A stretch of 20,584 nt of DNA from JAEUNX01 sp034004685 (GCA_034004685.1 JAVEWG010000052.1:1-20584), one strand, 5' to 3'. Shown: positions 7,916 to 16,495, counted from the stretch's first letter. Notes: generated from the sequence alone by a model not told the origin. Made by a program: numbers and translations.

Positions 7916-9624
7916 ATGCCCCCAGCCCCGTGACCCGCCGCCCCCTCGGGCAAATCCTGCTGGCCATGGGCCTGGTCAGCGAGGACCAGTTGCGCATCGC
8001 CCTCCTGGAGCAGTCCCGCACCAGCCAGCCCCTGGGCAAGCTGCTGGTGGACCTAGGCTTCATCTCCGAGACTGCCCTGCGGGAAGCCCTGTCCCAGAGC
8101 CTGGGACGCCAAGCGGTGGACCTGGCCGCCACCATCGCCGACCCGGAAGCCTTGGCGCTAGTGCCCCAGGAGGTGGCCAAGCGCCACCGGCTGCTGCCGC
8201 TCCATTTCGATCGCGCCCGCAATACCCTGGCGGTCGCCTTGGCGGACGTGAGCGATGTGGTGGCCCTGGACAAGCTGCGGGGCATGCTGGCCGAGGACAT
8301 CACCATCGAGACCCTGATCGCCGGGGAATCGGAGATCGCCCGGGCCATCGACCAATATTACGGCCATCAGCTTTCCATCGACGGCATCCTCACTGAGATC
8401 GAAACCGGCGAGGTGGATTTCCGGGCCATCTCCGGCAGCAACGACGAATACAGCCAACCGGTGGTGCGGCTGGTGGATGCCCTGCTGTCCAACGCGGTAA
8501 AAAAGGACGCCTCGGACGTGCACTTCGAGCCGGAGGGCTCCTTCCTGCGCATCCGCTACCGCATCGACGGCCTGCTGCGCCAGGTGCGGGCGCTGCACAA
8601 ATCCTACTGGCCGGCCATGGCGGTGCGGATCAAGGTCATGTCCGGGATGAACATCGCCGAGACCCGGGCTCCCCAGGACGGCCGGATCTCCCTGAACATC
8701 AACGGCCGACTGGTGGATTTCCGGGTGTCCACCCAGCCCACCATCCACGGCGAGAACATCGTCCTGCGGATCCTGGACCGCCAGAAGGGCATCGTGCCCC
8801 TGGAGCAACTGGGGCTCACCGAACACCAGCTGGACATGCTCAAGCTGATGATCGCCCGCCCCGAGGGCTTGATCCTGGTCACCGGCCCCACCGGCAGCGG
8901 CAAGACCACCACCCTTTATTCGGTGTTGAACCACATCAACTCCGAAAGCGTGAACATCATGACCCTGGAGGATCCGGTGGAATACCCCATGGCCATGATC
9001 CGCCAGACCTCGGTGGCGGAAACCGCCAAGCTGGACTTCGCCAATGGGGTGCGGGCCATGTTGCGCCAGGATCCGGACATCATCCTGGTGGGGGAAATCC
9101 GCGACACCGACACCGCCGACATGGCCTTCCGGGCAGCCATGACCGGCCACCAGGTCTATTCCACCCTCCACACCAACTCCGCCATCGGCGCCATCCCGCG
9201 CCTGCTGGATATCGGCATCCTGCCTGACATCATGGCCGGCAACATCATCGGCATCGTCGCCCAGCGTCTGGTTCGGCGCCTGTGCCCGGACTGCCGGGAA
9301 GCCTATGAACCGGAACCCTGGGCGGTACGCCTCCTGGGCATGCAGATGGAACGGGGCCTACCCGCCCTGTACCGGCCGGTGGGCTGCCCCCGCTGTGATT
9401 TCCAGGGTTATCGGGGACGCATGGCCATCATGGAAGTGATCCGCATGGACGCCGACCTGGACGAACTGGTGGCCCGTCGGGCCAGCAGCCGGGACATCCG
9501 CAACGCCGCCCGGGCCAAGGGCTTTCGCGCTCTGGCGGAGGACGGCATCCGGCGGGTGATGGAAGGCAGCACATCGCTGGAGGAGCTGGCCCGGGTGGTG
9601 GATCTCACCGACCGGATGGGATGA
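7912..9624 (+). CDS. mshE: MshE, pilus extension ATPase with MshEN domain
   Basis: MshE is the GspE/PilB-family hexameric ATPase that powers pilus extension. The 570-residue product starts with two tandem nonpolar motifs (about 10-31 and 40-60, each containing PLGxxL and G(L/F)(V/I)S) of the MshEN domain, a c-di-GMP receptor in Vibrio MshE. The ATPase core has Walker A GPTGSGKTT (325-333), the Asp box LEDPVEYPM (352-360), Walker B ILVGEIRD (391-398, Glu395) and a His box. A four-Cys zinc-binding site is formed by Cys458, Cys461, Cys492 and Cys495. In both MshEN motifs the Arg that often precedes LG is Pro, with Arg at the adjacent positions 9-10 in the first motif; c-di-GMP binding is therefore likely but not certain. 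Confidence 0.92.
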   Translation: MNAPSPVTRRPLGQILLAMGLVSEDQLRIALLEQSRTSQPLGKLLVDLGFISETALREALSQSLGRQAVDLAATIADPEALALVPQEVAKRHRLLPLHFDRARNTLAVALADVSDVVALDKLRGMLAEDITIETLIAGESEIARAIDQYYGHQLSIDGILTEIETGEVDFRAISGSNDEYSQPVVRLVDALLSNAVKKDASDVHFEPEGSFLRIRYRIDGLLRQVRALHKSYWPAMAVRIKVMSGMNIAETRAPQDGRISLNINGRLVDFRVSTQPTIHGENIVLRILDRQKGIVPLEQLGLTEHQLDMLKLMIARPEGLILVTGPTGSGKTTTLYSVLNHINSESVNIMTLEDPVEYPMAMIRQTSVAETAKLDFANGVRAMLRQDPDIILVGEIRDTDTADMAFRAAMTGHQVYSTLHTNSAIGAIPRLLDIGILPDIMAGNIIGIVAQRLVRRLCPDCREAYEPEPWAVRLLGMQMERGLPALYRPVGCPRCDFQGYRGRMAIMEVIRMDADLDELVARRASSRDIRNAARAKGFRALAEDGIRRVMEGSTSLEELARVVDLTDRMG

Positions 9625-9686
9625 CCATGCACCGACCCCACTCCATCCCCAGGCCCCTGCCGGCCCCCCGAGCCTGAGTCCGGATC

Positions 9687-10889
9687 ATGGCGGTATTTGC
9701 CTATCGGGCCATGGATCCCCGGGGCCGCCTGGTGCGGGGCGAACTGGAAGCCGTCAACCTGGCGGATCTGGAAAACCGGCTCAAGCGCATGGAGCTGGAC
9801 TTCATCCACGCCAACCCCAGCCGGGGCGGCCGCTGGGCCCGGGGCGGCCGGCTTCCCCGCCTGGAGCTGATCAATTTCTGCTTCCACCTGGAGCAGCTCA
9901 CCCGGGCCGGGGTGCCCATCATCGAGGGACTGGTGGACCTGCGGGACTCCACCGACCACCCCCGCTTCCGCGCCGTGGTCACCGATCTGGTGGAAAGCAT
10001 CCAGGGGGGCCGCAGTCTCTCCGAAGCCACGGCCGAACACCCCGAAGCCTTCGACCCGGTGTTCTGCAGCCTGATCCGGGCCGGCGAAACCTCCGGCAAC
10101 CTGCCCCTGGTGCTCAAGGATCTGGCCAGCGCCCTCAAGCGGGATGACGAACTGGCCGCCTACGCCCGCAAGATCGTCATCTACCCCGCGGTGGTGTCCA
10201 CGATCCTGGTGGTGGCGGTGGTGACCTCCCTGCTCTTCGTGGTGCCCGAGCTGGCCAAGCTCTTCAAGAGCACCGGCCAGGCCCTGCCTCCCCAGACCCG
10301 CTTCCTGATCTTCCTCTCGGAAACCCTCGCCAGCCACGGCTGGCTGCTGGTCCTGGCGGTCCTGGGCGGAATCGCCGCCTTGAAGGTGGCCCTGGCTACC
10401 CGGCCGGCGGTCCGGCTGTGGTTCGACGGCCTGCTGCTGCGCCTGCCCCTGGTGGGGGAAATCCGCCGCAAGCTGATCCTGGCCCGCTTCGTGGGGCTCT
10501 TCTCCATGATGTACACCTCGGGCATCACCATCGTGGCGGCCTTGCGCACCGCCGAGGATGTGATGGGCAACGCCCTCCTGCGCCAGGGCATGCAGCGGGT
10601 GGGCGCCCTCATCGGCGAAGGCCGCAACGTCTCCAGCGCCTTCCAGGCCGCCGGGCTGTTCCCGCCCCTGGTGACCCGCATGATACGGGTCGGGGAAAAC
10701 ACCGGCGCCCTGGATGAAGCCCTGGCCAACGTCAGCTACTTCTACGACCGGGACGTGCGGGAGTCGGTGGAGCGGCTCCAGGCCCTGCTGGAGCCCATGC
10801 TCACCGTCCTGCTGGGCGGCATCCTGCTGTGGATCATGCTGGCGGTGCTGGGGCCGGTGTACGACATCATTACCAAACTACCCACCTGA
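9687..10889 (+). CDS. mshG: MshG, inner-membrane platform protein (GspF/PilC family)
   Basis: This 400-residue polytopic protein has two T2SSF domains (about 64-187 and 267-390), each with the signature of four helices and the conserved G-[ED]-x-[ST]-G (RAGETSGNL and RVGENTGAL). Membrane helices are at about 163-188, 218-236 and 367-392. GspF/PilC/MshG proteins sit under the extension ATPase and couple its rotation to pilin insertion. The length is normal for the family. It starts at ATG 9687, 62 nt after mshE, the only non-overlapping junction between mshL and mshG; a tiny coupled ORF lies in that gap. MshI follows two bases after the stop. Confidence 0.92.
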   Translation: MAVFAYRAMDPRGRLVRGELEAVNLADLENRLKRMELDFIHANPSRGGRWARGGRLPRLELINFCFHLEQLTRAGVPIIEGLVDLRDSTDHPRFRAVVTDLVESIQGGRSLSEATAEHPEAFDPVFCSLIRAGETSGNLPLVLKDLASALKRDDELAAYARKIVIYPAVVSTILVVAVVTSLLFVVPELAKLFKSTGQALPPQTRFLIFLSETLASHGWLLVLAVLGGIAALKVALATRPAVRLWFDGLLLRLPLVGEIRRKLILARFVGLFSMMYTSGITIVAALRTAEDVMGNALLRQGMQRVGALIGEGRNVSSAFQAAGLFPPLVTRMIRVGENTGALDEALANVSYFYDRDVRESVERLQALLEPMLTVLLGGILLWIMLAVLGPVYDIITKLPT

Positions 10890-10891
10890 CC

Positions 10892-12418
10892 ATGGCCGCC
10901 ACCTTCCTGCTCTACCTGGACACCAGCGGCGTCAAGGCCTTCGCCTGGCACAAGGGCCAGGCCATGGCGATGGCCCACTTCACCCCCGAGGAAGAGGGCA
11001 TCGACGATTTCCGGCACTTCCTGCTGGCCCAGCCCGCCGGCTCCCGCTACAGCCTACTGGTGGACCTGGTGGAGGAAAGCTTCCACCTTGAGTCCCTGCC
11101 CTTCGTCCGGGGGCCGGATCGCCAGGCCATGCTGGCCCGCAAGCGCAGCCAGCACCTGTTCGGCTCCCCCTACGCCACCCAGCTGTCCCTGGGGCGGGAA
11201 GCCGTTGGCCGGCGGGACGAACGCCTGCTGTTCGTGGGCCTTACCCGCCCAGCCACCCTGGAACCCTGGCTGGCCGCCCTGGGGTCGGTGGAGGCCCCCC
11301 TCACCGGGATCTACACCATTCCCCTGCTGGCGGACCAGCTTGCCTCGCGCCTGGACTTTGCCCGGGCGGACAGCGGCCTGCTGGTCCTGTTCACCCCGGC
11401 CGGGATCCGCCAGATCTACTTCGAGGCGGGGCGCCTGCGCTTCTCCCGCCTGGCCACCCTCCATGAGGGACGCAACGGGACCCTGGCCCGCACCCTGCAA
11501 GAAGAAATCGGACGCACCCACGCCTACCTGTCCACCCAGCGCCTGATTCCCCGGGGGGAAGCCTTGGCGGTTCGCATCCTGGCGGCGGGGCCCGAAGCCA
11601 GCCGGCTGGCCGAGCAGGTGCAGTTTTCCACCCAGATCCACCCCACCTTCCATGATCTGGACGACTACGCCCGGCGCTGCGGACTCGCCATCCCCCCGGG
11701 CGGGCTCGATGCCCTGCCCCTGTTTCTCCACTGGATCGTCCGCGACCCGGGCTGCCCCCAGCTAGCGCCCCCCGGGGAGCGACGCTTCCACATCCTGGCC
11801 CGGGCCCGCACGGCCCTCCTGGGGCTTGGCGCGGCCCTGCTCCTGGGTTGCCTCGTTGTAACCGCCAAGTTCCGCCTGGACGCCGAAGGCACCGCCGCCG
11901 AGGCCCGCCTGATGACCGGCCGGGCCCGCCTCGAGGAGCAGGGGCTGCGGGCCCTCCAGGACACCCTGCCCCACTTGGCTGCCCCGCCGGAATCCCTGCG
12001 CCGGCTCATGGACCGGCTCGATGCCCATAAGGCCCGCCAGTTGGCCATGAAACCAGCCTTGGTGGTGTTGTCCCGGGCCCTGGACGAGCACCCTGCCCTG
12101 ACCCTGGAATCCCTGGACTGGCGGCTGGCCGCCCCTCCGATGGGAGGGGGCCAGACCAAGCCCGAGGCCGGGGGCGGCGCGATGCTGGAAGCCCGCCTGC
12201 GCTTTCCCGCTGATCTGGCCGAGGACCGGCGGGCCTTGGTGGCCATGAGCCAGGGCTTCACCCAGGCCCTCCAGCAAACACCGGGGGTCACTGCGGAGAT
12301 CCTGAAGATGCCCGTCGAGCTGGCCTCCAGCCGCACCCTGCGGGCCCAAGCCGAGGGCAGCGGGGACACCGGCCCACTCCTGGAAATCCGCATGACCCAG
12401 GGGGAGGCTCGCCCATGA
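10892..12418 (+). CDS. PilM-PilN-like fusion (MshI/GspL-type) alignment protein
   Basis: The 508-residue product has an N-terminal cytoplasmic half (about 1-300) that begins FLLYLDTSGVKAF and reads as a divergent actin-like PilM/GspL-type domain. One membrane helix (about 307-325) follows. The periplasmic half has a helical stretch and then a PilN/GspL-like alpha-beta domain (about 390-508). This is the architecture of GspL, or of PilM fused to PilN. In MSHA clusters the corresponding slot is mshI. It would link the MshE ATPase to periplasmic MshJ. I start it at ATG 10892, two bases after the mshG stop; upstream in-frame codons lie inside mshG. Its end overlaps the next gene by ATGA. Sequence conservation is low, so the assignment is from topology and position. 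Confidence 0.7.
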   Translation: MAATFLLYLDTSGVKAFAWHKGQAMAMAHFTPEEEGIDDFRHFLLAQPAGSRYSLLVDLVEESFHLESLPFVRGPDRQAMLARKRSQHLFGSPYATQLSLGREAVGRRDERLLFVGLTRPATLEPWLAALGSVEAPLTGIYTIPLLADQLASRLDFARADSGLLVLFTPAGIRQIYFEAGRLRFSRLATLHEGRNGTLARTLQEEIGRTHAYLSTQRLIPRGEALAVRILAAGPEASRLAEQVQFSTQIHPTFHDLDDYARRCGLAIPPGGLDALPLFLHWIVRDPGCPQLAPPGERRFHILARARTALLGLGAALLLGCLVVTAKFRLDAEGTAAEARLMTGRARLEEQGLRALQDTLPHLAAPPESLRRLMDRLDAHKARQLAMKPALVVLSRALDEHPALTLESLDWRLAAPPMGGGQTKPEAGGGAMLEARLRFPADLAEDRRALVAMSQGFTQALQQTPGVTAEILKMPVELASSRTLRAQAEGSGDTGPLLEIRMTQGEARP

Positions 12419-12993
12419 CCGTCGCAGACCTGCGCCACCTGCGCTGGCACCTGCTGCTGGCCGTCGCCCTGGTGGCGGCCGGGGCGATCCTGGCAGTTTT
12501 TGCCCACCAGGCCCGGCAGAGCGCCCACGCCGAACTGACCAAGGCTGGCGCCGCCTATCAGGCGGCCCACCAGCGCCTGCGCCAGGCCCAGGCGGACGAG
12601 TCCATCACCCGGGAGACCCTGTCGCGCTTCCAGGCCCTCCAGGCCCGGGGGCTGGTGGGCGCCGAGCAAAGGCTCGAATGGGTCGAGGGCCTGCGGAGCC
12701 TGCAGCGCCAGCTCGCCCTGGCCACGGTGGACTATGAGCTGCGGCCGCGCCAGCTTCTCCCCGGGGAAGGCGCCTACCGCCTGGCCACCAGCACCCTGGC
12801 CCTCAAGGTCGAGCTGCTGCATGAGGAAGACCTGCTGGCGCTGCTCGATGGCCTGGCCCGGGAGCCCACCGCCCTGGTCAGCCCCCTGCATTGCCGGATG
12901 ACCCTGGCCCGGGGCGAGGCCGGCACCTATCCCCGTCTGACCGCCGAATGCGACCTGGAGTGGCTCACCATCGCCCAGGAGGCCACCCCGTGA
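12415..12993 (+). CDS. PilO/GspM/MshJ-like alignment subcomplex protein
   Basis: This is a 192-residue bitopic protein with a short cytoplasmic N-terminus, one membrane helix (about 12-29), a periplasmic coiled coil (about 30-85, rich in Ala, Gln and Glu) and a small alpha-beta domain (about 90-190). That order is typical of PilO, GspM and MshJ, which pair with PilN/GspL. It is coupled on both sides, by ATGA with the PilM-PilN-like gene and GTGA with the next gene. The family is short and fast-evolving, so topology and position carry the call. Confidence 0.65.
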   Translation: MTVADLRHLRWHLLLAVALVAAGAILAVFAHQARQSAHAELTKAGAAYQAAHQRLRQAQADESITRETLSRFQALQARGLVGAEQRLEWVEGLRSLQRQLALATVDYELRPRQLLPGEGAYRLATSTLALKVELLHEEDLLALLDGLAREPTALVSPLHCRMTLARGEAGTYPRLTAECDLEWLTIAQEATP

Positions 12994-13388
12994 TCCCTCC
13001 GCTTCGTCTGCTCCTGATCGCCGCCATCCTGGTTCCGACACCGGTCCTGGCCGAGGAGCCCCTGGGCCGGCTCTTCCACACCCCCCAGGAACGCCGCGCC
13101 CTGGACCGCCTGCGGGCGGCCGGCGCCACCAACCCGGGCAAGCCTGCGCAATCCGACCTGCGGCTGGACGGCGTGATCCGCAAGAGCGATGGCAAGACCA
13201 CGGTCTGGATCAGCGGCCGACAGGCGGCACCCGGCAGCGTGGAGAGCCTCGACGCCCCCCAGGCCGCCAGCATCCCCACCCCGAAGGGCGGTCGGGTCCG
13301 CCTGCGGGTTGGCGAGGCCCTCACGCCGGAGGAAGATACCCCCGTCAGCCCCCTGGGCAACGGCCACGCCCGGCGGGACGCCCGATAG
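12990..13388 (+). CDS. MshK-like small periplasmic protein
   Basis: With GTG at 12990, overlapping the previous stop as GTGA, the product is 132 residues. It has a clear Sec signal peptide (about 1-21, ending VLA before EEPLG), so it should be periplasmic. The mature start LGRLFHTPQERRALDRLR and the later DGVIRKSDGKTTVWISG match the pattern of short proteins found at the mshK position: a charged helix with TPxER, then a small beta region with a WxxG end. The equivalent slot in type IVa pilus operons holds the lipoprotein PilP, but no lipobox is seen here. It probably helps connect the inner-membrane subcomplex to the secretin. This is the last gene of the continuous pilus run. Confidence 0.65.
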   Translation: MIPPLRLLLIAAILVPTPVLAEEPLGRLFHTPQERRALDRLRAAGATNPGKPAQSDLRLDGVIRKSDGKTTVWISGRQAAPGSVESLDAPQAASIPTPKGGRVRLRVGEALTPEEDTPVSPLGNGHARRDAR

Positions 13389-13469
13389 TCGCCCCTTTCC
13401 GGCAAAGAGGGCTTGCGGCCCCGCCGCCCTGAGACGACACTTGGCCATCTTGCCCCGAACGCCCACGTC

Positions 13470-14789
13470 ATGCCCCAGGCCCCCCAGCACCGTCCAGCCT
13501 TCCTTGCCCGCCTGCGGGCCGCCGGGGTATCCCCCCAGGATCCGGACGACGTGCGCCTGTCCAAGACCCTGATGGTCTTCGCCACCGGCCTGATGTGCCT
13601 GGTTTCCGGGCTGTGGCTGCTGCTTTACTGGCTGATGGGACCGCGCCTGCCCTCCACCCTGTCCTTCTTCTACCAGTTACTGCTGGCCACCAATCTGGCC
13701 TTCTTTATCCTCACCGACCGCTTTGACTGGTTCCGCATCAGCCAGCTCGCCCTGTTCCTGTTCTTCCCCTTCGTGGCCCAGTGGAGCCTGGGGAATTTCA
13801 TCACCGCCTCGGGGCTGATCCTGTGGGGGCTCCTGGCCCCCATCGGCGCCCTGCTGTGCCTGGGCACCCGGGAGGCGGTCCCCTGGTTCCTGGCCTATCT
13901 GTTCCTCACCGCCCTCACCGGGTTTTTCGATTTCTACCTGGCGGACTTCACCCCCCAGGCCGCCAGTCCGGTGTCGATTCGCACCTCGGTGGTGTTCTTC
14001 GCCATCAACTTCGCCGCCATCTCCGGCATCGTCTTTGCCCTGCTGCACTTCGCCATCCGGGAAAAGCGCCATGCCCAGCAGCGCCTGGAAGAAGCCCACC
14101 ATCTTCTCCAGCAGGAGCAGGACCGCTCGGAACGCCTGCTCCTCAACATCCTGCCCGCGCCGGTGGCCAAACGCCTGAAGGACAGCAACCAGACCATCGC
14201 CGACGGCTTTGCCGAGGTCACGGTGATGTTCGCGGACATCGTGAATTTCACCCACCTGGCCAGCGGCATGAGCGCCCAACAGGTCTTTGCCATGCTCAAC
14301 GAGGTGTTCTCCCGCTTTGACGAGCTGGCGGAAAAATTCGGCCTGGAGAAGATCAAGACCATCGGCGACGCCTACATGGTGGCGGGGGGACTCAACGCCG
14401 GCAATCCGGCCCCGGCCGCGGCCATCGCCGATCTGGCCCTGGCCATGGGCGAAGCCGCCCGGGCTGTTCCGGTGGCCGGTCAGGCCCTGGAATTGCGGAT
14501 TGGCATTGGCACCGGCCCGGTGGTGGCCGGCGTGGTGGGCAAGAAGAAATTCATCTACGACCTATGGGGCGACACGGTAAACCTGGCCAGCCGCCTCACC
14601 TCCGACGGACAACCTGGCGCAATCCAGTGCGACGCCCGCAGCTTCGAGCTGCTGGCGGACAGCCACCTGTTCGCCCCCCCCCTGGAAAGCCCCATCAAGG
14701 GCAAGGGCGCAGTGACCATCCACCGCTTGCTGGCCCGGCGCAACCCTGAACTTCAGGAATCCGCCCGGCGGGCCTCCGCCGCCGCCTGA
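13470..14789 (+). CDS. Membrane class III adenylate cyclase
   Basis: The 439-residue product has six predicted membrane helices (between about 32 and 196), a short coiled-coil linker (about 197-235) and a class III cyclase domain (about 245-425). Metal ligands are Asp256 (in MFADIVNF) and Asp300 (in KTIGDAYM). The purine-selecting pair is Lys296 and Asp364 (in YDLWGDTVN), as in adenylate rather than guanylate cyclases. The transition-state residues Asn371 and Arg375 are also present. It should make cAMP at the inner membrane. ATG 13470 was chosen over a TTG at 13413, because the extra codons add nothing family-like. It lies 81 nt after the mshK-like gene, and its 3' end overlaps the convergent kinase gene by 37 bp. 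The membrane part may be the sensor; I do not recognise a named domain there. Confidence 0.9.
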   Translation: MPQAPQHRPAFLARLRAAGVSPQDPDDVRLSKTLMVFATGLMCLVSGLWLLLYWLMGPRLPSTLSFFYQLLLATNLAFFILTDRFDWFRISQLALFLFFPFVAQWSLGNFITASGLILWGLLAPIGALLCLGTREAVPWFLAYLFLTALTGFFDFYLADFTPQAASPVSIRTSVVFFAINFAAISGIVFALLHFAIREKRHAQQRLEEAHHLLQQEQDRSERLLLNILPAPVAKRLKDSNQTIADGFAEVTVMFADIVNFTHLASGMSAQQVFAMLNEVFSRFDELAEKFGLEKIKTIGDAYMVAGGLNAGNPAPAAAIADLALAMGEAARAVPVAGQALELRIGIGTGPVVAGVVGKKKFIYDLWGDTVNLASRLTSDGQPGAIQCDARSFELLADSHLFAPPLESPIKGKGAVTIHRLLARRNPELQESARRASAAA

Positions 14790-16468
14790 GCCAGGCGAAA
14801 AACCACCGACCCCGGCCGATTCACCACCAGGCTCAGGCTCAGACCCGCCTGCCGGGCCAGCATGGCCGAATGGTACAAACCCATGCCAAAACCGTTCTCG
14901 GAGGTGACCGGCTGGTGAAACAACACCCCGGCCAGCGCCTCGGGCAGGGCAGGCCCATCATCGGCCACCTCCACCCCGCCCGCACCGTCCAGGGCCACCC
15001 GGATCCCCAGGGCGGGGAACCCCAGGCGCTTGTCCAGGGCGTTCTGGATCAGGTTATCCACCACGCTGCGAAACACCGCCACGGGAACCCTTCGCTCCAC
15101 CACCCCCTCCCCGGGGCAGGCAAAGTCGATACCCGCGCCCTGGTAGCGCTCCTGGAGCTCCCCCCACCAACTGGCCAGAGACCCCGCCCCTTCCTCCGCC
15201 ACCTCGGGCTGGCGGAGCTTCTCCAGGGTTTGCTGGAGCCGCTGGGCCACCACCGGCAACTGGCGCTGCACCAGGGCCTGGACCTGGGCCGGGCTGGCCT
15301 CCGGACGGGCCGCGGCAAAACACAGGGCCTCCAAGGACTGAAGCAGGTTCTTCACATCGTGGGTCAGGCGCGCCCCGGTCCGGTGAACCGCTTCCAGGTA
15401 GGAAAGGGTTTGCAGGCGGCGGGACAGCTCCTTCTCCCGATGGAACTCCTGGATTACCTGGACCGCCAGGTTCAGATGCCACAACAGGGCCGACCCGGGC
15501 GGCTGCCCCAGGGCCAGCCTGAGGAGCAGGCCATCCTGGCGCACCACCACCCCTTCCCCCGTCGGGGGCACGCCGAACCGGAACTGCCCCCCATCCACCT
15601 CGCCCCGCCCCCCCAATACCCCCGGAAAAGCCATCAGGGTGCCACAGGCCCGCTCCAGGAATCCCAAGGGCTCCTGCTCCTCCAGGGCCAGACCCGCGAC
15701 CCGCGCCAGCCACTCATCAAAGGACACCCCGGAGGCCAGCAGGCGGCGGGACAGCTTCAAGCCCAGTCCCTCCCCCCCCAGGCCCGGATCCCACACCCAG
15801 GCCAGAAGCAGCAACACCGCCGCCGTGGCAAACAGGGCCAGGGGCAAGGCCACCAGATAGGGCTGGCCCGCCAGCCACATGAAAGCCATGCCCCCCATGA
15901 AGATCATGGCCAGGGCCATGAACACCAGCAGGGCCGACAACAAGTCGATGGCGCCACCACCCGGATTACCAACGGGAGGCACGGGCAGCAAGGCCACCGC
16001 CACCAGCAGCGCAGGCAGGAGGAATTGGCGCAAGCCGTCCATCCGCGCCACCTCGTCCCTTGCCCCGGGGAGCAAATCCGGCAAGGTGCCAAGAATGATG
16101 GCCAGGATCAGATAGGCCACCGCCAGCCGATAGCTCCAGCGGGCAGCCCGCCCATCGGCGCGAAAACTGCCTCCGGCCACCATCGCCGCCAGCACCATCA
16201 TCCAGACCGTGGCGAAACCCTGGGACGCCTCCAGCGCCAGCGCCAGGGCAGCCGCCAGCAAGAGCAGCAGATCCCGCGGGCCGAAACGGTGGCGGGACTG
16301 GACCAGGGGTTGCCAGATCAGGAATAGCCCGAAGTGGGCCAGGAAAAACATCCGCCCGGCCAGATTGCCCAAACCCTGGAGCAACCCCAGGTGCAGCACC
16401 CCCAGGCAGGCAGCGAGCAGCCAGTGGGGGCGGGCAAGCAGCCAGGAGGGAATGAGGCAGCGGACCAT
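14753..16468 (-). CDS. Membrane sensor histidine kinase (PrsK-like)
   Basis: The 571-residue product has an N-terminal membrane region of about seven to eight helices (about 10-225), a GAF-like or divergent cytoplasmic domain (about 245-340), a dimerisation/H-box helix with His370 in THDVKNLL, and an HATPase domain. The latter shows an N-box VVDNLIQNALDKR (Asn472, Asn476), a G1 box DDG (503-505) and a G2 box GFGMGLY (526-532). The HDVKN/HDLKN H-box and the membrane-GAF-kinase order resemble PrsK, the usual partner of PrsR-like regulators such as the one at 2525-3961. It is transcribed away from the pilin gene and overlaps the cyclase gene tail to tail by 37 bp. The pairing with the regulator 11 kb away is inferred from type and from the absence of another candidate here. 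Confidence 0.85.
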   Translation of the reverse strand: MVRCLIPSWLLARPHWLLAACLGVLHLGLLQGLGNLAGRMFFLAHFGLFLIWQPLVQSRHRFGPRDLLLLLAAALALALEASQGFATVWMMVLAAMVAGGSFRADGRAARWSYRLAVAYLILAIILGTLPDLLPGARDEVARMDGLRQFLLPALLVAVALLPVPPVGNPGGGAIDLLSALLVFMALAMIFMGGMAFMWLAGQPYLVALPLALFATAAVLLLLAWVWDPGLGGEGLGLKLSRRLLASGVSFDEWLARVAGLALEEQEPLGFLERACGTLMAFPGVLGGRGEVDGGQFRFGVPPTGEGVVVRQDGLLLRLALGQPPGSALLWHLNLAVQVIQEFHREKELSRRLQTLSYLEAVHRTGARLTHDVKNLLQSLEALCFAAARPEASPAQVQALVQRQLPVVAQRLQQTLEKLRQPEVAEEGAGSLASWWGELQERYQGAGIDFACPGEGVVERRVPVAVFRSVVDNLIQNALDKRLGFPALGIRVALDGAGGVEVADDGPALPEALAGVLFHQPVTSENGFGMGLYHSAMLARQAGLSLSLVVNRPGSVVFRLAQAAAEARRADS

Positions 16469-16495
16469 GGGCTGGATTCGGATAAGGACCGACCG

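Noticed and set aside
11665..13041. A 458-codon minus-strand frame opposite the PilM-PilN-like and PilO-like genes
   Set aside because: The composition is that of a GC-rich shadow. The plus strand gives coupled genes with sensible topology.
3968..13388. The cluster as a type II secretion system
   Set aside because: No GspC, GspG-K or GspO set is present. The MshL secretin, MshN-like TPR protein and MshEN-containing ATPase fit the MSHA pilus type better.
14870..16327. A 485-codon plus-strand frame opposite the histidine kinase
   Set aside because: Low-complexity Gln/His/Pro/Gly composition and no motif, whereas the minus strand has clear kinase boxes.
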